A DNA stretch of 64,000 bases from a bacterium. GTDB taxonomy: Bacteria > Zhuqueibacterota > QNDG01 > JAGLOF01. The stretch covers positions 1 to 64,000 of the forward strand of contig JAGLOF010000064.1 of assembly GCA_023139105.1 (NCBI GenBank), in the 5' to 3' direction. A program made the position numbers and the translations under genes. Each line of letters starts with the position of its first letter. Positions within the stretch are counted from its first letter, which is position 1. Below the pieces are notes generated by a model, which had not been told where the DNA came from, made no database searches, and saw nothing but the letters and a program-made list of their open reading frames with translations. Below, one piece after another: positions 16,364 to 26,289 of this stretch.

Positions 16364-18466
16364 ATGGATCTGGCTTTCCATTCATATTTTGGGGAGAGCT
16401 GGGTCTGGATGTCGGCTGTTATAATTACAGCGGGCATTGCAGTTATTTTATTTTACAAAAATTCAAATAATATTATGCCACGCAGATATTTATATCTGTG
16501 TGCTTTATTACGATCTATCTGTATTGTGTTGATTATTCTTGGAATCATTAACGGCAGGTTTATCCGGCATGCTGTCACCGAAACACAGGCGAAGCTGGCA
16601 GTTTTAATAGACCGTTCTTCATCGATGAATTCAAAGGAAAATGGAATGTCCAGGTCAGCAATTGTAGAGTCGTTGTTGAAGACTGAGGCCTTCCTTGAGC
16701 TATCAGAACGTCATAACATCTCCCTTTTTAATTTTTCTGATTCACTGTGGTCATCAAATTTTGAACATACTGCTACAGAGTCCGCTTCGGGTACGGATTT
16801 CAATTCGGTATTTACAGAATTTGCCAAGAGAATATCTTTGCACACAACCGGTGGCATTCTTATGTTTTCAGATGGTAGGAGAACACGTGGTGCCAATGGA
16901 TTAATCGCAGCAGAGAAGCTTGATAAAAAAATATGGACAGTGTGTGTCGGAGATACAGGCCGTCCACCTGATGTGATGATTTCACAGGTAACGGGCCAGA
17001 AGAGAGCATATGCAGGTATGCCGTATAAGATGAAGATTAGAATCGCTGCTTCAGGGAATTGCGGAAATAGTGTAAGGTTGCGCATTTCATCGGGTAGTAG
17101 AGCTCTTAAAGACTCAATATTTGATCTGCCTGACGCTGGATTCAGCAAGGAAGTCGAATGTAATCTGATACCTTCGGAGCCGGGGCTGCATTCATGGAAA
17201 GTTGAAGTCCTGCCTGTTTCCGGAGAGGTACAACTAGAAAATAATATATATATGCATTGGGCACGAGTGGCAGCGGATAAACGACGCCTCCTTATTCTGG
17301 CAGGGCGCCCGGGGTCCGATGTTGCGGCCTTTATCAGAGCATGTAGATCAGATAAACATTTAGAACTTATAGTTGGGATTCAAAAGAATGACGGCCAGTT
17401 CTATGGAAGAGCATTATCAGCGTCTTTTGACAGTATTGATGCCGTTGTCTTATGGGATTATCCATGTAAAAATTCACATAGCTGGACAGCTATAAAAGAG
17501 AAAATTCTCTCGTTAAGACTGCCCTTTTGTATTGTAGCGGGCAGTCAACTGGATATATCCGGGCTTTTAGAACTCGGAGACTATCTTCCCTGGCAGGGAT
17601 TGAAAAAGAGTGTGCCAAAATGGGAAGTTCCTATATTGACAACAGACGGGAAAAGTCATGATTTTTTTGCATCACTTCGGGGGGATATTACAGGATTAGA
17701 CTCTATGGAAGATCTCCCTCCGGTTTTTACGGAGTGGACGATTGATGCTAATGATGCTTTAATAGTGAGCGAAGATGGTGTGCGGCCTTTATTACTACAA
17801 TCTCGATCAGATAATATCAGACGCCTGATGTTGATTGGTGAAGGTTATTTCAAGTGGCAATTGATCGGGGCTATGCATAATACCGGTTCGCTGTTATCCT
17901 TCTCTCATATGGCAACGTGGTTATGTGCCGAGAGACAGTCAGGCAATATTATATATGTAGACAAACCTGCATATCAATCTGGAGAGAATGTAAGGGTTTC
18001 TTTATATCTTAAAGATGATTTGGGCAGGCCGGTGAGGGGACGCTTGCCCCTGGTGCGTATTATTTCAAATAATAATGAAATGTATCTCTCTTTAAGAGAA
18101 GGCGAAGCAGGACATTATCAAGCGGACCTCAGGCACATTCGTCAGGGAATGTATCGTGCTTTTCTTGCAGACAGCACATTATTTGTTAATGCAGATACTG
18201 CAAGATATCAGATCTCTCCATTTTATGCTGAATATTTTGATCAGAGAGCCGATCCCGTTTTTATGCAAAGATTGTCATCCATAACAGAAGGATTATCAGC
18301 AAGTTCAGACAGTGCAGAATATCTTTTTAATCGCATACGTCTGGAACCGCTTCAGACCCGGACTGTTAAAACATATTGTGTGAGAGACTCACGGATAACA
18401 TTATTTTTGATAGTACTGTTTTTCGGAGTTGAATGGTGGATCCGGCGGCAATGGGGATTAGCCTAG
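16364..18466 (+). CDS. VWA-domain membrane protein, function unknown
   Basis: A protein of about 700 residues with two N-terminal membrane segments (about 13-31 and 43-63), a von Willebrand A domain with the MIDAS motif DRSSS at 83-87 and ILMFSDGRR later, a large extracytoplasmic part, and a final membrane segment ending in WWIRRQWGLA. This layout resembles BatA-like VWA proteins of FCB and Planctomycetes genomes. The role is unknown. An earlier ATG at 16325 would overlap tsaD by 37 bases. I prefer 16364, two bases after the tsaD stop, though neither start has a strong ribosome binding site. Confidence 0.72.
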   Translation: MDLAFHSYFGESWVWMSAVIITAGIAVILFYKNSNNIMPRRYLYLCALLRSICIVLIILGIINGRFIRHAVTETQAKLAVLIDRSSSMNSKENGMSRSAIVESLLKTEAFLELSERHNISLFNFSDSLWSSNFEHTATESASGTDFNSVFTEFAKRISLHTTGGILMFSDGRRTRGANGLIAAEKLDKKIWTVCVGDTGRPPDVMISQVTGQKRAYAGMPYKMKIRIAASGNCGNSVRLRISSGSRALKDSIFDLPDAGFSKEVECNLIPSEPGLHSWKVEVLPVSGEVQLENNIYMHWARVAADKRRLLILAGRPGSDVAAFIRACRSDKHLELIVGIQKNDGQFYGRALSASFDSIDAVVLWDYPCKNSHSWTAIKEKILSLRLPFCIVAGSQLDISGLLELGDYLPWQGLKKSVPKWEVPILTTDGKSHDFFASLRGDITGLDSMEDLPPVFTEWTIDANDALIVSEDGVRPLLLQSRSDNIRRLMLIGEGYFKWQLIGAMHNTGSLLSFSHMATWLCAERQSGNIIYVDKPAYQSGENVRVSLYLKDDLGRPVRGRLPLVRIISNNNEMYLSLREGEAGHYQADLRHIRQGMYRAFLADSTLFVNADTARYQISPFYAEYFDQRADPVFMQRLSSITEGLSASSDSAEYLFNRIRLEPLQTRTVKTYCVRDSRITLFLIVLFFGVEWWIRRQWGLA

Positions 18467-18630
18467 CAACCTGTCTGACTTAACCAATATTGTCCTGTTT
18501 TTGATCTTTTCCCCCTATTCTTCGTTGCTCAATCGTTACATACTCCCCTTTATGCGCCTCAATCGCGCCTTGAATAGGAAAAAAATCTCTAAAAACATAC
18601 CTAATAGCCTTAAGCCAGACAGGTTGCTAG
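18463..18630. repeat. 168-bp element bounded by 21-bp inverted repeats (MITE-like)
   Basis: The left arm at 18463-18483 (CTAGCAACCTGTCTG...) and the right arm at 18610-18630 are inverted copies matching at 20 of 21 positions. Inside, GATCTTTTCCCCCTATTC (from about 18499) and GAATAGGAAAAAAATC also pair imperfectly, so the whole unit could fold into a long hairpin. The left arm includes the stop codon of the VWA gene. It carries no transposase. It may be a miniature transposable element or a large transcription-ending structure. Confidence 0.6.
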
Positions 18631-18657
18631 CCTATATGGACTGTTTAGGGAATCGAC

Positions 18658-18686
18658 TTGCATTTGAAGGCTTGGAATTGTATATT
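18658..18686 (+). promoter_or_regulatory. Promoter-like pair for parA-parB
   Basis: TTGCAT (18658-18663) and TATATT (18681-18686) are 17 bases apart, 28 bases before the parA GTG. Confidence 0.45.
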
Positions 18687-18714
18687 TAAACTTTAATTTT
18701 TATAGAGGATTCCC

Positions 18715-19476
18715 GTGGCAAAGATAATTGCAATTGCAAATCAAAAAGGCGGTGTTGGCAAGACTACCACTGCCGTTAATTTGGCCGCCTGTATTGCTGT
18801 GGCTGAAAAAAAGACACTTCTACTGGATATGGATCCGCAATCCAACGCTACCAGCGGACTGGGTGTTGACCATCGAGAGGTGGAAAATAGCATCTATGAG
18901 GTAATAAGCGGCAGTAAGACTATCAATGAAGTAATCCAGAAGACGGAAATTGCCTATCTTGATCTGGTGCCGGCATCCATCCGGCTCGTTGGTGCTGAAG
19001 TGGAATTAGTGGGTGAGATTGGCCGTGAACGTGTGTTGCGCAATGCTCTGGAAAAATTGACTGGAGATTATGAATATATCTTTATCGATAATCCTCCTTC
19101 ATTGGGCCTATTGACCTTGAATAGTTTAACAGCTGCAGATTCGGTGCTTATTCCGATTCAGTGTGAATATTATGCTTTGGAAGGTTTGAGCCAGCTGCTT
19201 AAAAGTATTCGCCTTGTTCAGAAAAATCTGAACGAGAATCTCACTATTGAAGGTGTATTGCTAACCATGTATGACAGCCGCCTCAATTTGAGCCAACAGG
19301 TAACCGAAGATGTCCGTAACTTTTTTGAGGAAAAGGTCTTCGATACAGTAGTTACACGAAATGTACGCCTCTCCGAAGCACCAAGCTTTGGCAAACCCGT
19401 GATTCTCTATGATGCTGTATGTCCCGGAACCGAAGCCTATATGAAGCTGGCTGAAGAGGTGATTAATAATGGCTAA
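18715..19476 (+). CDS. parA: Chromosome-partitioning ATPase ParA (Soj)
   Basis: A 253-residue ParA/MinD-type ATPase with the deviant Walker A KGGVGKT at 11-17, a DMDPQSN segment and DNPPSLGLLT as Walker B. With ParB it moves chromosome origins apart. It starts at GTG with AGAGGA upstream and overlaps parB by eight bases. A typical chromosomal Soj has no N-terminal DNA-binding extension, as here. No parS site was recognised by eye. Confidence 0.95.
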   Translation: MAKIIAIANQKGGVGKTTTAVNLAACIAVAEKKTLLLDMDPQSNATSGLGVDHREVENSIYEVISGSKTINEVIQKTEIAYLDLVPASIRLVGAEVELVGEIGRERVLRNALEKLTGDYEYIFIDNPPSLGLLTLNSLTAADSVLIPIQCEYYALEGLSQLLKSIRLVQKNLNENLTIEGVLLTMYDSRLNLSQQVTEDVRNFFEEKVFDTVVTRNVRLSEAPSFGKPVILYDAVCPGTEAYMKLAEEVINNG

Positions 19477-20341
19477 TAAACGGCTTGGCAGGGGGCTGGA
19501 AGCTCTCATTCCGCAGATGGCAGAAAATGAAGCTTCGGAGCGTAGAGAGTCGTTATCCGATATTAAACTCACCAAAATTCGTGCGAACCCACTTCAACCT
19601 CGAATGGAATTCAACCGTGAGCGACTTGATGAATTAAAATCTTCAATCTCTGAAAATGGTGTGATTCAACCAATCACTGTCAGAAAAACTGCAGCCGGCT
19701 TTGAACTTGTTGCCGGTGAGAGAAGATTCCGTGCAGTGACAGAACTTGGATTTGATAGAATTCCGGCATATGTAATGGAAGTCAAGTCAGATGAACATTT
19801 GCTTGAACTGGCACTCATTGAAAATATTCAGCGAGAAGACCTTAATCCTGTTGAAGTGGCATTGGCTTATCAACAGCTGCAAAAAGAATATAGTTTAACC
19901 CAGGAAGATGTTGCCAGGAAAGTGGGGAAAGACAGAGCTACGGTGGCAAATTTCATACGTTTGCTTAAATTGCCCGATACCATTCAAAATAGTGTCCGTA
20001 TCGGAGAGATAGGCATGGGACATGCCAAGGCCATAATGGGGCTCTCGTCACGTGGTGATCAGATTCAAATTTGGAAAAGATGTATTAAAGATAGTTTCAG
20101 TGTTCGCAAACTGGAGCAGGAAGTAAGGAAACAGCTGGATAGATCTGATGACGACAATGGCAGTGCTACTAAACAGAAAAAATCTGCCTTTATTGTTGAA
20201 CTTGAAGGACGTTTGCGTGATAAATTGAAGACTCAGATAAAAATTACGACCAGTAAAAAGGGCGGACGAATTGAAGTTGCATTTTACTCCAATGATGACC
20301 TGGAAAGATTAATGGAGATGCTGGATAGTATCGAGGGCTGA
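19469..20341 (+). CDS. parB: Chromosome-partitioning protein ParB (Spo0J)
   Basis: A 290-residue ParB with the N-terminal CTPase/ParB domain (RANPLQPRMEF, VAGERRFRAV, then LIENIQREDLNPVE), a helix-turn-helix (LTQEDVARKVGKDRATVANF) that reads parS, and a C-terminal dimerisation segment (GRIEVAFYSNDDLERLMEML). The N-terminus KRLGRGLEALIPQ is the usual ParA-stimulating peptide. It overlaps parA by eight bases and is followed within eight bases by an M23 peptidase gene. Confidence 0.95.
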   Translation: MANKRLGRGLEALIPQMAENEASERRESLSDIKLTKIRANPLQPRMEFNRERLDELKSSISENGVIQPITVRKTAAGFELVAGERRFRAVTELGFDRIPAYVMEVKSDEHLLELALIENIQREDLNPVEVALAYQQLQKEYSLTQEDVARKVGKDRATVANFIRLLKLPDTIQNSVRIGEIGMGHAKAIMGLSSRGDQIQIWKRCIKDSFSVRKLEQEVRKQLDRSDDDNGSATKQKKSAFIVELEGRLRDKLKTQIKITTSKKGGRIEVAFYSNDDLERLMEMLDSIEG

Positions 20342-20348
20342 TGTAGAT

Positions 20349-21242
20349 ATGAAAAAGGCTAAAAATAAACGTACTCGTTATTTTGCATTGCTTTTTGTCC
20401 CGGATCAAGAGCAAAACCCAAGAAGCATCTCCATGAGTTATGCTAATGGTAAAATGTTGATTGTCATAGCTTGTGTTTTAGTTGTTCATATAGTTCTTGG
20501 TGGGTTTTCATATTATCATTCTATCAGACTTGAAGGTGTTAAACGTAATCTATCTGATGAAAATGAAATTTTGAAAGTCCATAACAGGAAAATTGAAGAG
20601 ATAGCGCGGGAGCATATTGCCACTAAAAAGACAATGGATAAAATATTTAAAGCGTTTGGTACTACCCTGGGAGTTTCCAGACAGGATTTTGACGCATTAA
20701 ATGCACTTGAAATTCCGAATGCTATGGAAAGATCGGAAATTCCCGCTCCAATTGAATCCGCAAGTAGACTGGCTGTGCAATATCAAGACAGACTTCCTTA
20801 TCTTGTCGATGATGAACCCGAAGTTTTTACTTCCGAGCATATGCCCACAAGACTGCCTGTTGAGGGTTTCATGACAACACGTTTTCAAGAGGGTGGCTGG
20901 TTTAGCGGACGGAGACATGTCGGTATTGACATTGCTTCGGAGAGAGGTAGTGCTATTCACGCAGCCGGCAAGGGAGTAGTCATATTTGCTGATTGGACAC
21001 CCGATCTTGGTAATATGGTTGTGATTTCCCATGGCAGTGGATATGTTAGTTATTACGGGCATGCAAACTATCTTACGGTTCAGACCGGCAACCTGGTTAT
21101 GAAAGGCGATATTATAGCCTTGCTGGGGAGTTCCGGCATCAGTTCTGCTCCACATTTACATTTTGAAATCTGGAAAGACGGTCAACCAATAGATCCTGAA
21201 ACTTTTTTATATGCAGTTCCCCAACAGAGTCATGGAGGATAA
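20349..21242 (+). CDS. Membrane-anchored M23 family peptidase
   Basis: A 297-residue protein with a short cytoplasmic tail, one membrane segment at about 37-54, a coiled-coil-prone region (60-100) and a C-terminal LytM/M23 domain. The zinc ligands His190 and Asp194 (RHVGID) and the HLH pair at 269-271 are present, so it should be an active D,L-endopeptidase on peptidoglycan. It lies between parB and a bactofilin gene. Bactofilin-M23 pairs are known to control cell shape in other bacteria. Confidence 0.92.
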   Translation: MKKAKNKRTRYFALLFVPDQEQNPRSISMSYANGKMLIVIACVLVVHIVLGGFSYYHSIRLEGVKRNLSDENEILKVHNRKIEEIAREHIATKKTMDKIFKAFGTTLGVSRQDFDALNALEIPNAMERSEIPAPIESASRLAVQYQDRLPYLVDDEPEVFTSEHMPTRLPVEGFMTTRFQEGGWFSGRRHVGIDIASERGSAIHAAGKGVVIFADWTPDLGNMVVISHGSGYVSYYGHANYLTVQTGNLVMKGDIIALLGSSGISSAPHLHFEIWKDGQPIDPETFLYAVPQQSHGG

Positions 21243-21314
21243 CGGGGGATTTCATTTTTTAGATGATTAGATTTTAATGATAATATTTATTAGAATTGAT
21301 TTTAGGAGAAAGAT

Positions 21315-21683
21315 GTGAAAGCTCAAAGTAATTCTGATTATGGACGTGGCGGTGAACTGAATACTATTATTGGTAAAGGTTCAACAATTACCGGTGATCT
21401 TAAAGTTGCTAACAGTCTGCGTGTAGATGGTACTGTAAAAGGCAATATTAAGAGTTCCGATACTTTTGTTCTGGGTAAAAACGGCGTAGTTGAAGGTGAA
21501 GTTATTGCTACCAACATAATGCTGGCCGGCACGGTAATTGGAAATGTCTCTGCTACAGGTAAAGTTTTTCTGGAATCGACTTCATCGGTAAGCGGTGATA
21601 TCAAAGCTTCAAGGCTGGTCGTTGATGAAGGCGCTTCTTTTGATGGTAAATGTGCCATGAAGAAAAATAGTACAAATAAATAA
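21315..21683 (+). CDS. Bactofilin (polymer-forming cytoskeletal protein)
   Basis: A 122-residue bactofilin with the short beta-helix repeat domain (GKGSTITGDLKVANSLRVDG, VKGNI, VEGEVIA, GNVSATGKV, VSGDIKASRL). These proteins polymerise without nucleotide and scaffold cell-wall enzymes. It starts at GTG with AGGAG six bases upstream. The M23 peptidase and ParAB genes just upstream suggest a shape or pole-organising module. Confidence 0.93.
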   Translation: MKAQSNSDYGRGGELNTIIGKGSTITGDLKVANSLRVDGTVKGNIKSSDTFVLGKNGVVEGEVIATNIMLAGTVIGNVSATGKVFLESTSSVSGDIKASRLVVDEGASFDGKCAMKKNSTNK

Positions 21684-22015
21684 GTGCTTTATGTATGAAT
21701 AGTGAGTTGATTTTGTTTATTTTTTTTTAAAATACCACCTACAATAAACTTCAATGTTTATATGAACAAAAAACAGGTGGGCTTTCATCTAAGGGGGGAT
21801 GAAACCCATTTTGTCATTTATGTATTGGAATGGTTTTTGTAGTTGAAGCATTCGTTCCATAGTCAGTATAAGTGATAGTGTTTATGTAAAACACTTATTT
21901 TTAGTTATTTAACTATCTTTTAAATGTATTGTTATATGAATTGATCCGGGGAGAAATTCCTCTGAATCGTTTATTTTTGAACAGTCTTGGCTTGTAAGTT
22001 GAAAGGGTAACTTTC
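21684..22015. other. Intergenic region before the V-ATPase operon
   Basis: AT-rich sequence with no credible gene. It contains a small terminator-like hairpin at 21877-21902 and a weaker CCACCT/AGGTGG pairing near 21738-21780. No confident promoter for the V-ATPase genes could be picked by eye. Confidence 0.6.
21877..21902 (+). terminator. Terminator-like hairpin after bactofilin
   Basis: AGTGTTT (21877-21883) pairs with AAACACT (21889-21895) around a 5-base loop, followed by TATTTTT. Confidence 0.5.
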
Positions 22016-22609
22016 ATGGAAGTAAAACTGGACAACCTGATTGAACAATTAAAAAAAGAGGGCATTGAAGACGCCCGAAAAGCCGCAGATATCATTTTGG
22101 CCAAAGCAAAAGCTGAAGCAGAGCTAATTCTTGAAAAGGCCGGAAAGGCTGCTGAAACGCGGGAGAAACAAGCTGAAGAAAAGGCAGCTCAATTCAATAA
22201 AAATGCTGAATTGGCTGTGAGGCAGGCCGGTCGTGATGCAGAACTGCTGTTAAAAGAACAGATTAATAGATTATTTGACCGTGTATTTAAACAAGAAGTG
22301 GGCAAGGGACTAGACGCAGAATTTCTCAAAGGATTAATTCTTGAAATTGTAACATCATGGGGTAAATCCCAGGGTGTTGAAGTTGAGATTAATGAAGATC
22401 AAGCCAAAGATCTGGAAAAAGTATTATTTTCCGGTGTAGAGACGCAGCTCCGGAAAGGCATTACACTGCACCCATCCAAAGATTTGTCTGCCGGTTTCCG
22501 GATTGGCATTAAGGGTGAAAATCTTTATTATGATTTTTCAGATGAATCCATATCAGAGTTGCTGCGTGTCTTCCTGAACCAGCGTATTAATGATATTCTG
22601 GCAGGATGA
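22016..22609 (+). CDS. atpE: V-type ATPase subunit E
   Basis: A 197-residue peripheral-stalk subunit. The N-terminal two-fifths is a charged helix rich in Ala, Glu and Lys (about 5-85) that would form the stalk coiled coil. The C-terminal globular part (about 90-197) would sit on the A3B3 head, with AGFRIGIKGENLYYDFSDE typical of the family. It opens the E-DUF2764-A-B-D-I-K operon, the order seen in the V-ATPases of spirochaetes, chlamydiae and Bacteroidota. It overlaps the next gene by four bases (ATGA). Confidence 0.9.
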   Translation: MEVKLDNLIEQLKKEGIEDARKAADIILAKAKAEAELILEKAGKAAETREKQAEEKAAQFNKNAELAVRQAGRDAELLLKEQINRLFDRVFKQEVGKGLDAEFLKGLILEIVTSWGKSQGVEVEINEDQAKDLEKVLFSGVETQLRKGITLHPSKDLSAGFRIGIKGENLYYDFSDESISELLRVFLNQRINDILAG

Positions 22610-23133
22610 TGGATAAGTTTTACTACACTATCGCCCAGCTCCCAACACTGACTTTCGATAAAAAGCCGTTGCTGCCTACCATTGAATTTCTTGATGAGGC
22701 AGAAAAATGGCTCTCTGCGCGGGAGTTTTCAACCTTGATGGCCGTGGATATACGACGCATGACACCTGCAAAAGGTGATGCCGGAATCTACAGACGTTAT
22801 CAGGAATTTGACTTATCGTTCAGAGAGGCACTTGCACAATGGCGTGCGGGCCGTAAGGCGGGGCAGGAGATCAAGCCTTTTGATTTGCCCCTGGGGCTGG
22901 TGAAAGATGGAAATCCTCTTGAAATAGAGAAGAAGCTGTTGCGCCATCGTTGGGACTTTCTGGATACTCAGGAGGAGTGCCACTATTTTGATCTTGGATT
23001 CATTCTATTGTATTACATGAAGTTACAGATTTTGGATTGGATAGATGAATTTGATGCGCAAAAAGGGCTTGCCACTTTTCAGAAAGTATCTGCTGCAGCT
23101 GTTGAGCATGAAAGCGCAGACGTAGATTTATAA
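22606..23133 (+). CDS. DUF2764 protein, V-ATPase-associated
   Basis: A 175-residue protein of the DUF2764 family, recognised by the YYTIAQLPTLTFDKKP start, the position between subunits E and A, and the conserved length. The family occurs in this bacterial type of V-ATPase operon, which lacks a recognisable subunit C gene. By position it is a candidate for the C-like or central-stalk socket role, but that is inference. ATGATG at the start offers two starts, and the first overlaps the stop of subunit E. Confidence 0.82.
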   Translation: MMDKFYYTIAQLPTLTFDKKPLLPTIEFLDEAEKWLSAREFSTLMAVDIRRMTPAKGDAGIYRRYQEFDLSFREALAQWRAGRKAGQEIKPFDLPLGLVKDGNPLEIEKKLLRHRWDFLDTQEECHYFDLGFILLYYMKLQILDWIDEFDAQKGLATFQKVSAAAVEHESADVDL

Positions 23134-23196
23134 TTCCCAGGCTGGTTATTTCCGGCCAAAGTGAAATTGAATGTATAATTTAATCGGGATATTGGA

Positions 23197-24939
23197 ATGA
23201 AACAGAACATCGGCACGATCACCGGTATCAACGGGAATATGCTGACCGTCGCCTTTGAGGGACGCATAACACAGAATGAAGTCGGTTATGCAATACATGG
23301 CGATGAGCGGTTGAAATCGGAGGTCATCCGGATCCAGAATGAAAGAGCCTTTTTGCAGGTATTTGAGGCCACAAAGGGACTCAAAATTGGCGATAAGGTA
23401 GAATTCACCGGTGATTTGCTTTCGGTGAAACTGGGACCGGGCCTCCTGGGCCAGATATATGATGGCCTGCAGAATCCACTTCCACAGCTGGCAGAAGCAC
23501 ATGGTTTTTTTCTGCCTCGAGGCGTAGTGCTGGAAGCTCTTGATTCAAAGGCTGACTGGCACTTTACGCCATCGGTTAAAAAAGGCGACAAAGTTCGAAA
23601 GGCTACGAAATTGGGCATTGTCCCTGAAACGCAGTTTCAACATGAAATTATGGTTCCTTTCTTCATGGACGATGTATATGAAGTTGTCTCTATAGCCGGT
23701 GAAGGTAATTATAAGGTCTGCGACACTATTGCAGAGATTAAGGATGAGAAGGGCAATACACACACATTGACAATGCAGTTTGACTGGCCGGTAAAAATAC
23801 CTGTTTCGGCCTACGCCGAAAAATTAATGCCTACGGAACCGCTGATTGTCAAATCTCGCATCGTAGATACTTTTTTCCCGATTGCCAAGGGTGGTACTTA
23901 CTGTATTCCCGGGCCATTTGGTGCAGGCAAGACTGTGCTTCAGCAGATCACCAGTCGTAATGCAGAAGTAGATATTGTGATTATTGCCGCCTGTGGTGAG
24001 CGTGCAGGTGAGATTGTAGAGACCATGCGTGAGTTCCCCGAGCTGATCGATCCGCGTACGGGCCGTTCTCTAATGGAGCGTACAATCATCATTGCCAATA
24101 CCAGTTCAATGCCTGTAGCCGCACGTGAGGCATCTGTATATACTGCAACAACTTTGGGCGAATATTATAGGCAGATGGGATTGAATGTACTTTTATTGGC
24201 TGATTCAACGTCCAGGTGGGCTCAGGCTATGCGTGAACTATCAGGACGCCTTGAAGAAATTCCCGGTGAAGAGGCATTCCCTGCCTATCTCGAATCACGT
24301 ATTGCCGAGTTCTACGAGCGTGCCGGCCTGGTAAAACTATATGATGATCGTATTGCTTCTTTGACTATTGGTGGCACTGTATCACCGGCCGGTGGAAATT
24401 TTGAAGAACCTGTTACGCAAGCGACACTCAAGGTTGTGGGTGCTTTTCACGGTCTTTCCAGAGAGCGGTCTAATGCCCGGCGTTTTCCAGCAATTGATCC
24501 CCTGGAGTCATGGTCAAAATATACAAGTTTTGTAAATAAAGACCAAATAGATTATGCCCGTGACTTTCTGCGTCGCGGTACTGATGTGCATCAGATGATG
24601 ATGGTTGTCGGTGAAGAGGGTACAAGTATAGATGATTTCTCTATTTACTTGAAAACTGAATTTATAGATGCTGTTTATCTACAGCAGAATGCTTTTGACG
24701 AGGTTGATGCAGCGGCTTCACCCGACAGGCAGAAGTATATTTTCAGTATTGTTATCGACATCCTGAAACGGTCTTTTGCTTTTGAGGATAAAGAAAAGGC
24801 GCGCTCTTTCTTCTATGATTTGCGCCAGAAATTTCTCGATTGGAATTACTCGGAATTTGAATCTGACAAGTTCAATGCCATGAAAAAGACCATCATAGAG
24901 TTGATAGAAGGAAATACTCGTCATGAAGAAAGTCTATAA
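23197..24939 (+). CDS. atpA: V-type ATPase catalytic subunit A
   Basis: A 580-residue catalytic subunit with the Walker A GPFGAGKT at 239-246, the following ACGERAGE, the non-homologous insertion region around 105-190, and [24 protein letters not shown] as Walker B and beyond. ATP is hydrolysed or made at its interface with subunit B. It starts 63 bases after the DUF2764 gene and overlaps subunit B by 17 bases. Confidence 0.97.
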   Translation: MKQNIGTITGINGNMLTVAFEGRITQNEVGYAIHGDERLKSEVIRIQNERAFLQVFEATKGLKIGDKVEFTGDLLSVKLGPGLLGQIYDGLQNPLPQLAEAHGFFLPRGVVLEALDSKADWHFTPSVKKGDKVRKATKLGIVPETQFQHEIMVPFFMDDVYEVVSIAGEGNYKVCDTIAEIKDEKGNTHTLTMQFDWPVKIPVSAYAEKLMPTEPLIVKSRIVDTFFPIAKGGTYCIPGPFGAGKTVLQQITSRNAEVDIVIIAACGERAGEIVETMREFPELIDPRTGRSLMERTIIIANTSSMPVAAREASVYTATTLGEYYRQMGLNVLLLADSTSRWAQAMRELSGRLEEIPGEEAFPAYLESRIAEFYERAGLVKLYDDRIASLTIGGTVSPAGGNFEEPVTQATLKVVGAFHGLSRERSNARRFPAIDPLESWSKYTSFVNKDQIDYARDFLRRGTDVHQMMMVVGEEGTSIDDFSIYLKTEFIDAVYLQQNAFDEVDAAASPDRQKYIFSIVIDILKRSFAFEDKEKARSFFYDLRQKFLDWNYSEFESDKFNAMKKTIIELIEGNTRHEESL

Positions 24940-26236
24940 TAAAATTCTCAGCATCTCGGGCAATGTTATCACGGTTAAGGCCTCTGATGTGGCCTATGAA
25001 GAACTGGCCGAGATTACAACCTCTCGCGGCAGTTCACTGGCACAGGTGATTAAGCTTGAGGATGAGATAGTCTCGCTTCAGGTTTTTGCAGGCAGTCGTG
25101 GAGTTTCTACAAACGACGAAGTACGTTTTCTTGGTCATCCTATGCAGGTAGGTTTTTCCGAGAATATGCTGGGACGGATCTATAATGGTTCGGGAGAACC
25201 ACGTGATGGCGGCCCCGGTATGAGTGAATCGGTTATTCCTATTGCCGGCCCCTCGGTTAATCCTGCTAAACGCATCATTCCACAGAGAATGATTCGTACA
25301 AATATCCCAATGATTGATGTATTCAACAGCCTGGTAGCCAGTCAGAAACTGCCTATTTTTTCAGTTTCCGGTGAGCCTTATAATGAATTATTGGCTCGTA
25401 TCGCTTTGCAGGCAGAGGTAGATATGATCATTCTTGGCGGCATTGGCCTCAAGTTTGATCAATTTATGTACTTCAAACAAGCTCTGGAAGAGGGTGGTGC
25501 TCTTTCACGTTCTATCTTTTTTATGAATCTGGCCTCCGAACCTGTAGTAGAGGGATTAATGGTGCCGGACCTGGCTCTGGCAGTTGCAGAGAAATTTGCA
25601 CTTCAGGGAAAAGAAGTACTTGTCCTTTTATCTGATATGACAAATTTTGCCGATGCACTTAAAGAGATAGCCATCACCATGGAACAGGTTCCATCCAATC
25701 GTGGATACCCCGGAGATCTCTACAGCCAGCTGGCCTCCCGCTATGAAAAGGCGGTTGACTTTGAAGGTGCAGGTGCCATTACTATCCTGGCTGTTACTAC
25801 CATGCCGGGTGATGATGTTACACATCCCGTACCTGATAATACAGGCTATATAACCGAGGGTCAGTTTTATCTTCGTAACGGCCGAATTGAGCCTTTCGGT
25901 TCTCTTTCCCGCCTGAAGCAGCAGGTAAATAAGGATACTCGTGAAGATCATCGTGCAATTATGGATGGCATGATTCAACTTTATGCTCAGTATCTTGAGA
26001 CAGAAGAGAAGAAATCTATGGGTTTCAAAATGAGTCCATGGGATAATAAGTTATTGAAATTTGGCTATGAATTTGAAGCCAATATGATGGATCTTTCTGT
26101 TAATATACCGCTGGAAGGTGCTTTGGACCGTGGCTGGGAAATTCTGGCTGAGTGTTTTGAGCCCCAGGAGACGGGTATGCGCTCGGAACTGGTAAAAAAA
26201 TTCTGGCCTATGACGGCTGAAAAAGAAGTGGTGTAG
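24923..26236 (+). CDS. atpB: V-type ATPase regulatory subunit B
   Basis: A 437-residue non-catalytic nucleotide-binding subunit. There is no Walker A, as expected ([10 protein letters not shown] at that place). [26 protein letters not shown] and [29 protein letters not shown] are strong family segments. It alternates with subunit A in the head. It starts inside the end of the subunit A gene. Confidence 0.97.
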   Translation: MKKVYNKILSISGNVITVKASDVAYEELAEITTSRGSSLAQVIKLEDEIVSLQVFAGSRGVSTNDEVRFLGHPMQVGFSENMLGRIYNGSGEPRDGGPGMSESVIPIAGPSVNPAKRIIPQRMIRTNIPMIDVFNSLVASQKLPIFSVSGEPYNELLARIALQAEVDMIILGGIGLKFDQFMYFKQALEEGGALSRSIFFMNLASEPVVEGLMVPDLALAVAEKFALQGKEVLVLLSDMTNFADALKEIAITMEQVPSNRGYPGDLYSQLASRYEKAVDFEGAGAITILAVTTMPGDDVTHPVPDNTGYITEGQFYLRNGRIEPFGSLSRLKQQVNKDTREDHRAIMDGMIQLYAQYLETEEKKSMGFKMSPWDNKLLKFGYEFEANMMDLSVNIPLEGALDRGWEILAECFEPQETGMRSELVKKFWPMTAEKEVV

Positions 26237-26289
26237 AGATCATTGTATTCAATATGTTCAGTGGTTATTGAGTTTTTAAAAGGACGGCT

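Noticed and set aside
18501-18689. 62-codon open frame between the VWA gene and parA
   Set aside because: It lies mostly inside the inverted-repeat element and reads through both its inner pairing and right arm; no ribosome binding site.
18467-20348. parS site near parAB
   Set aside because: No TGTTTCACGTGAAACA-like 16-mer was recognised by eye in this stretch; a computed search of the whole genome would be needed.
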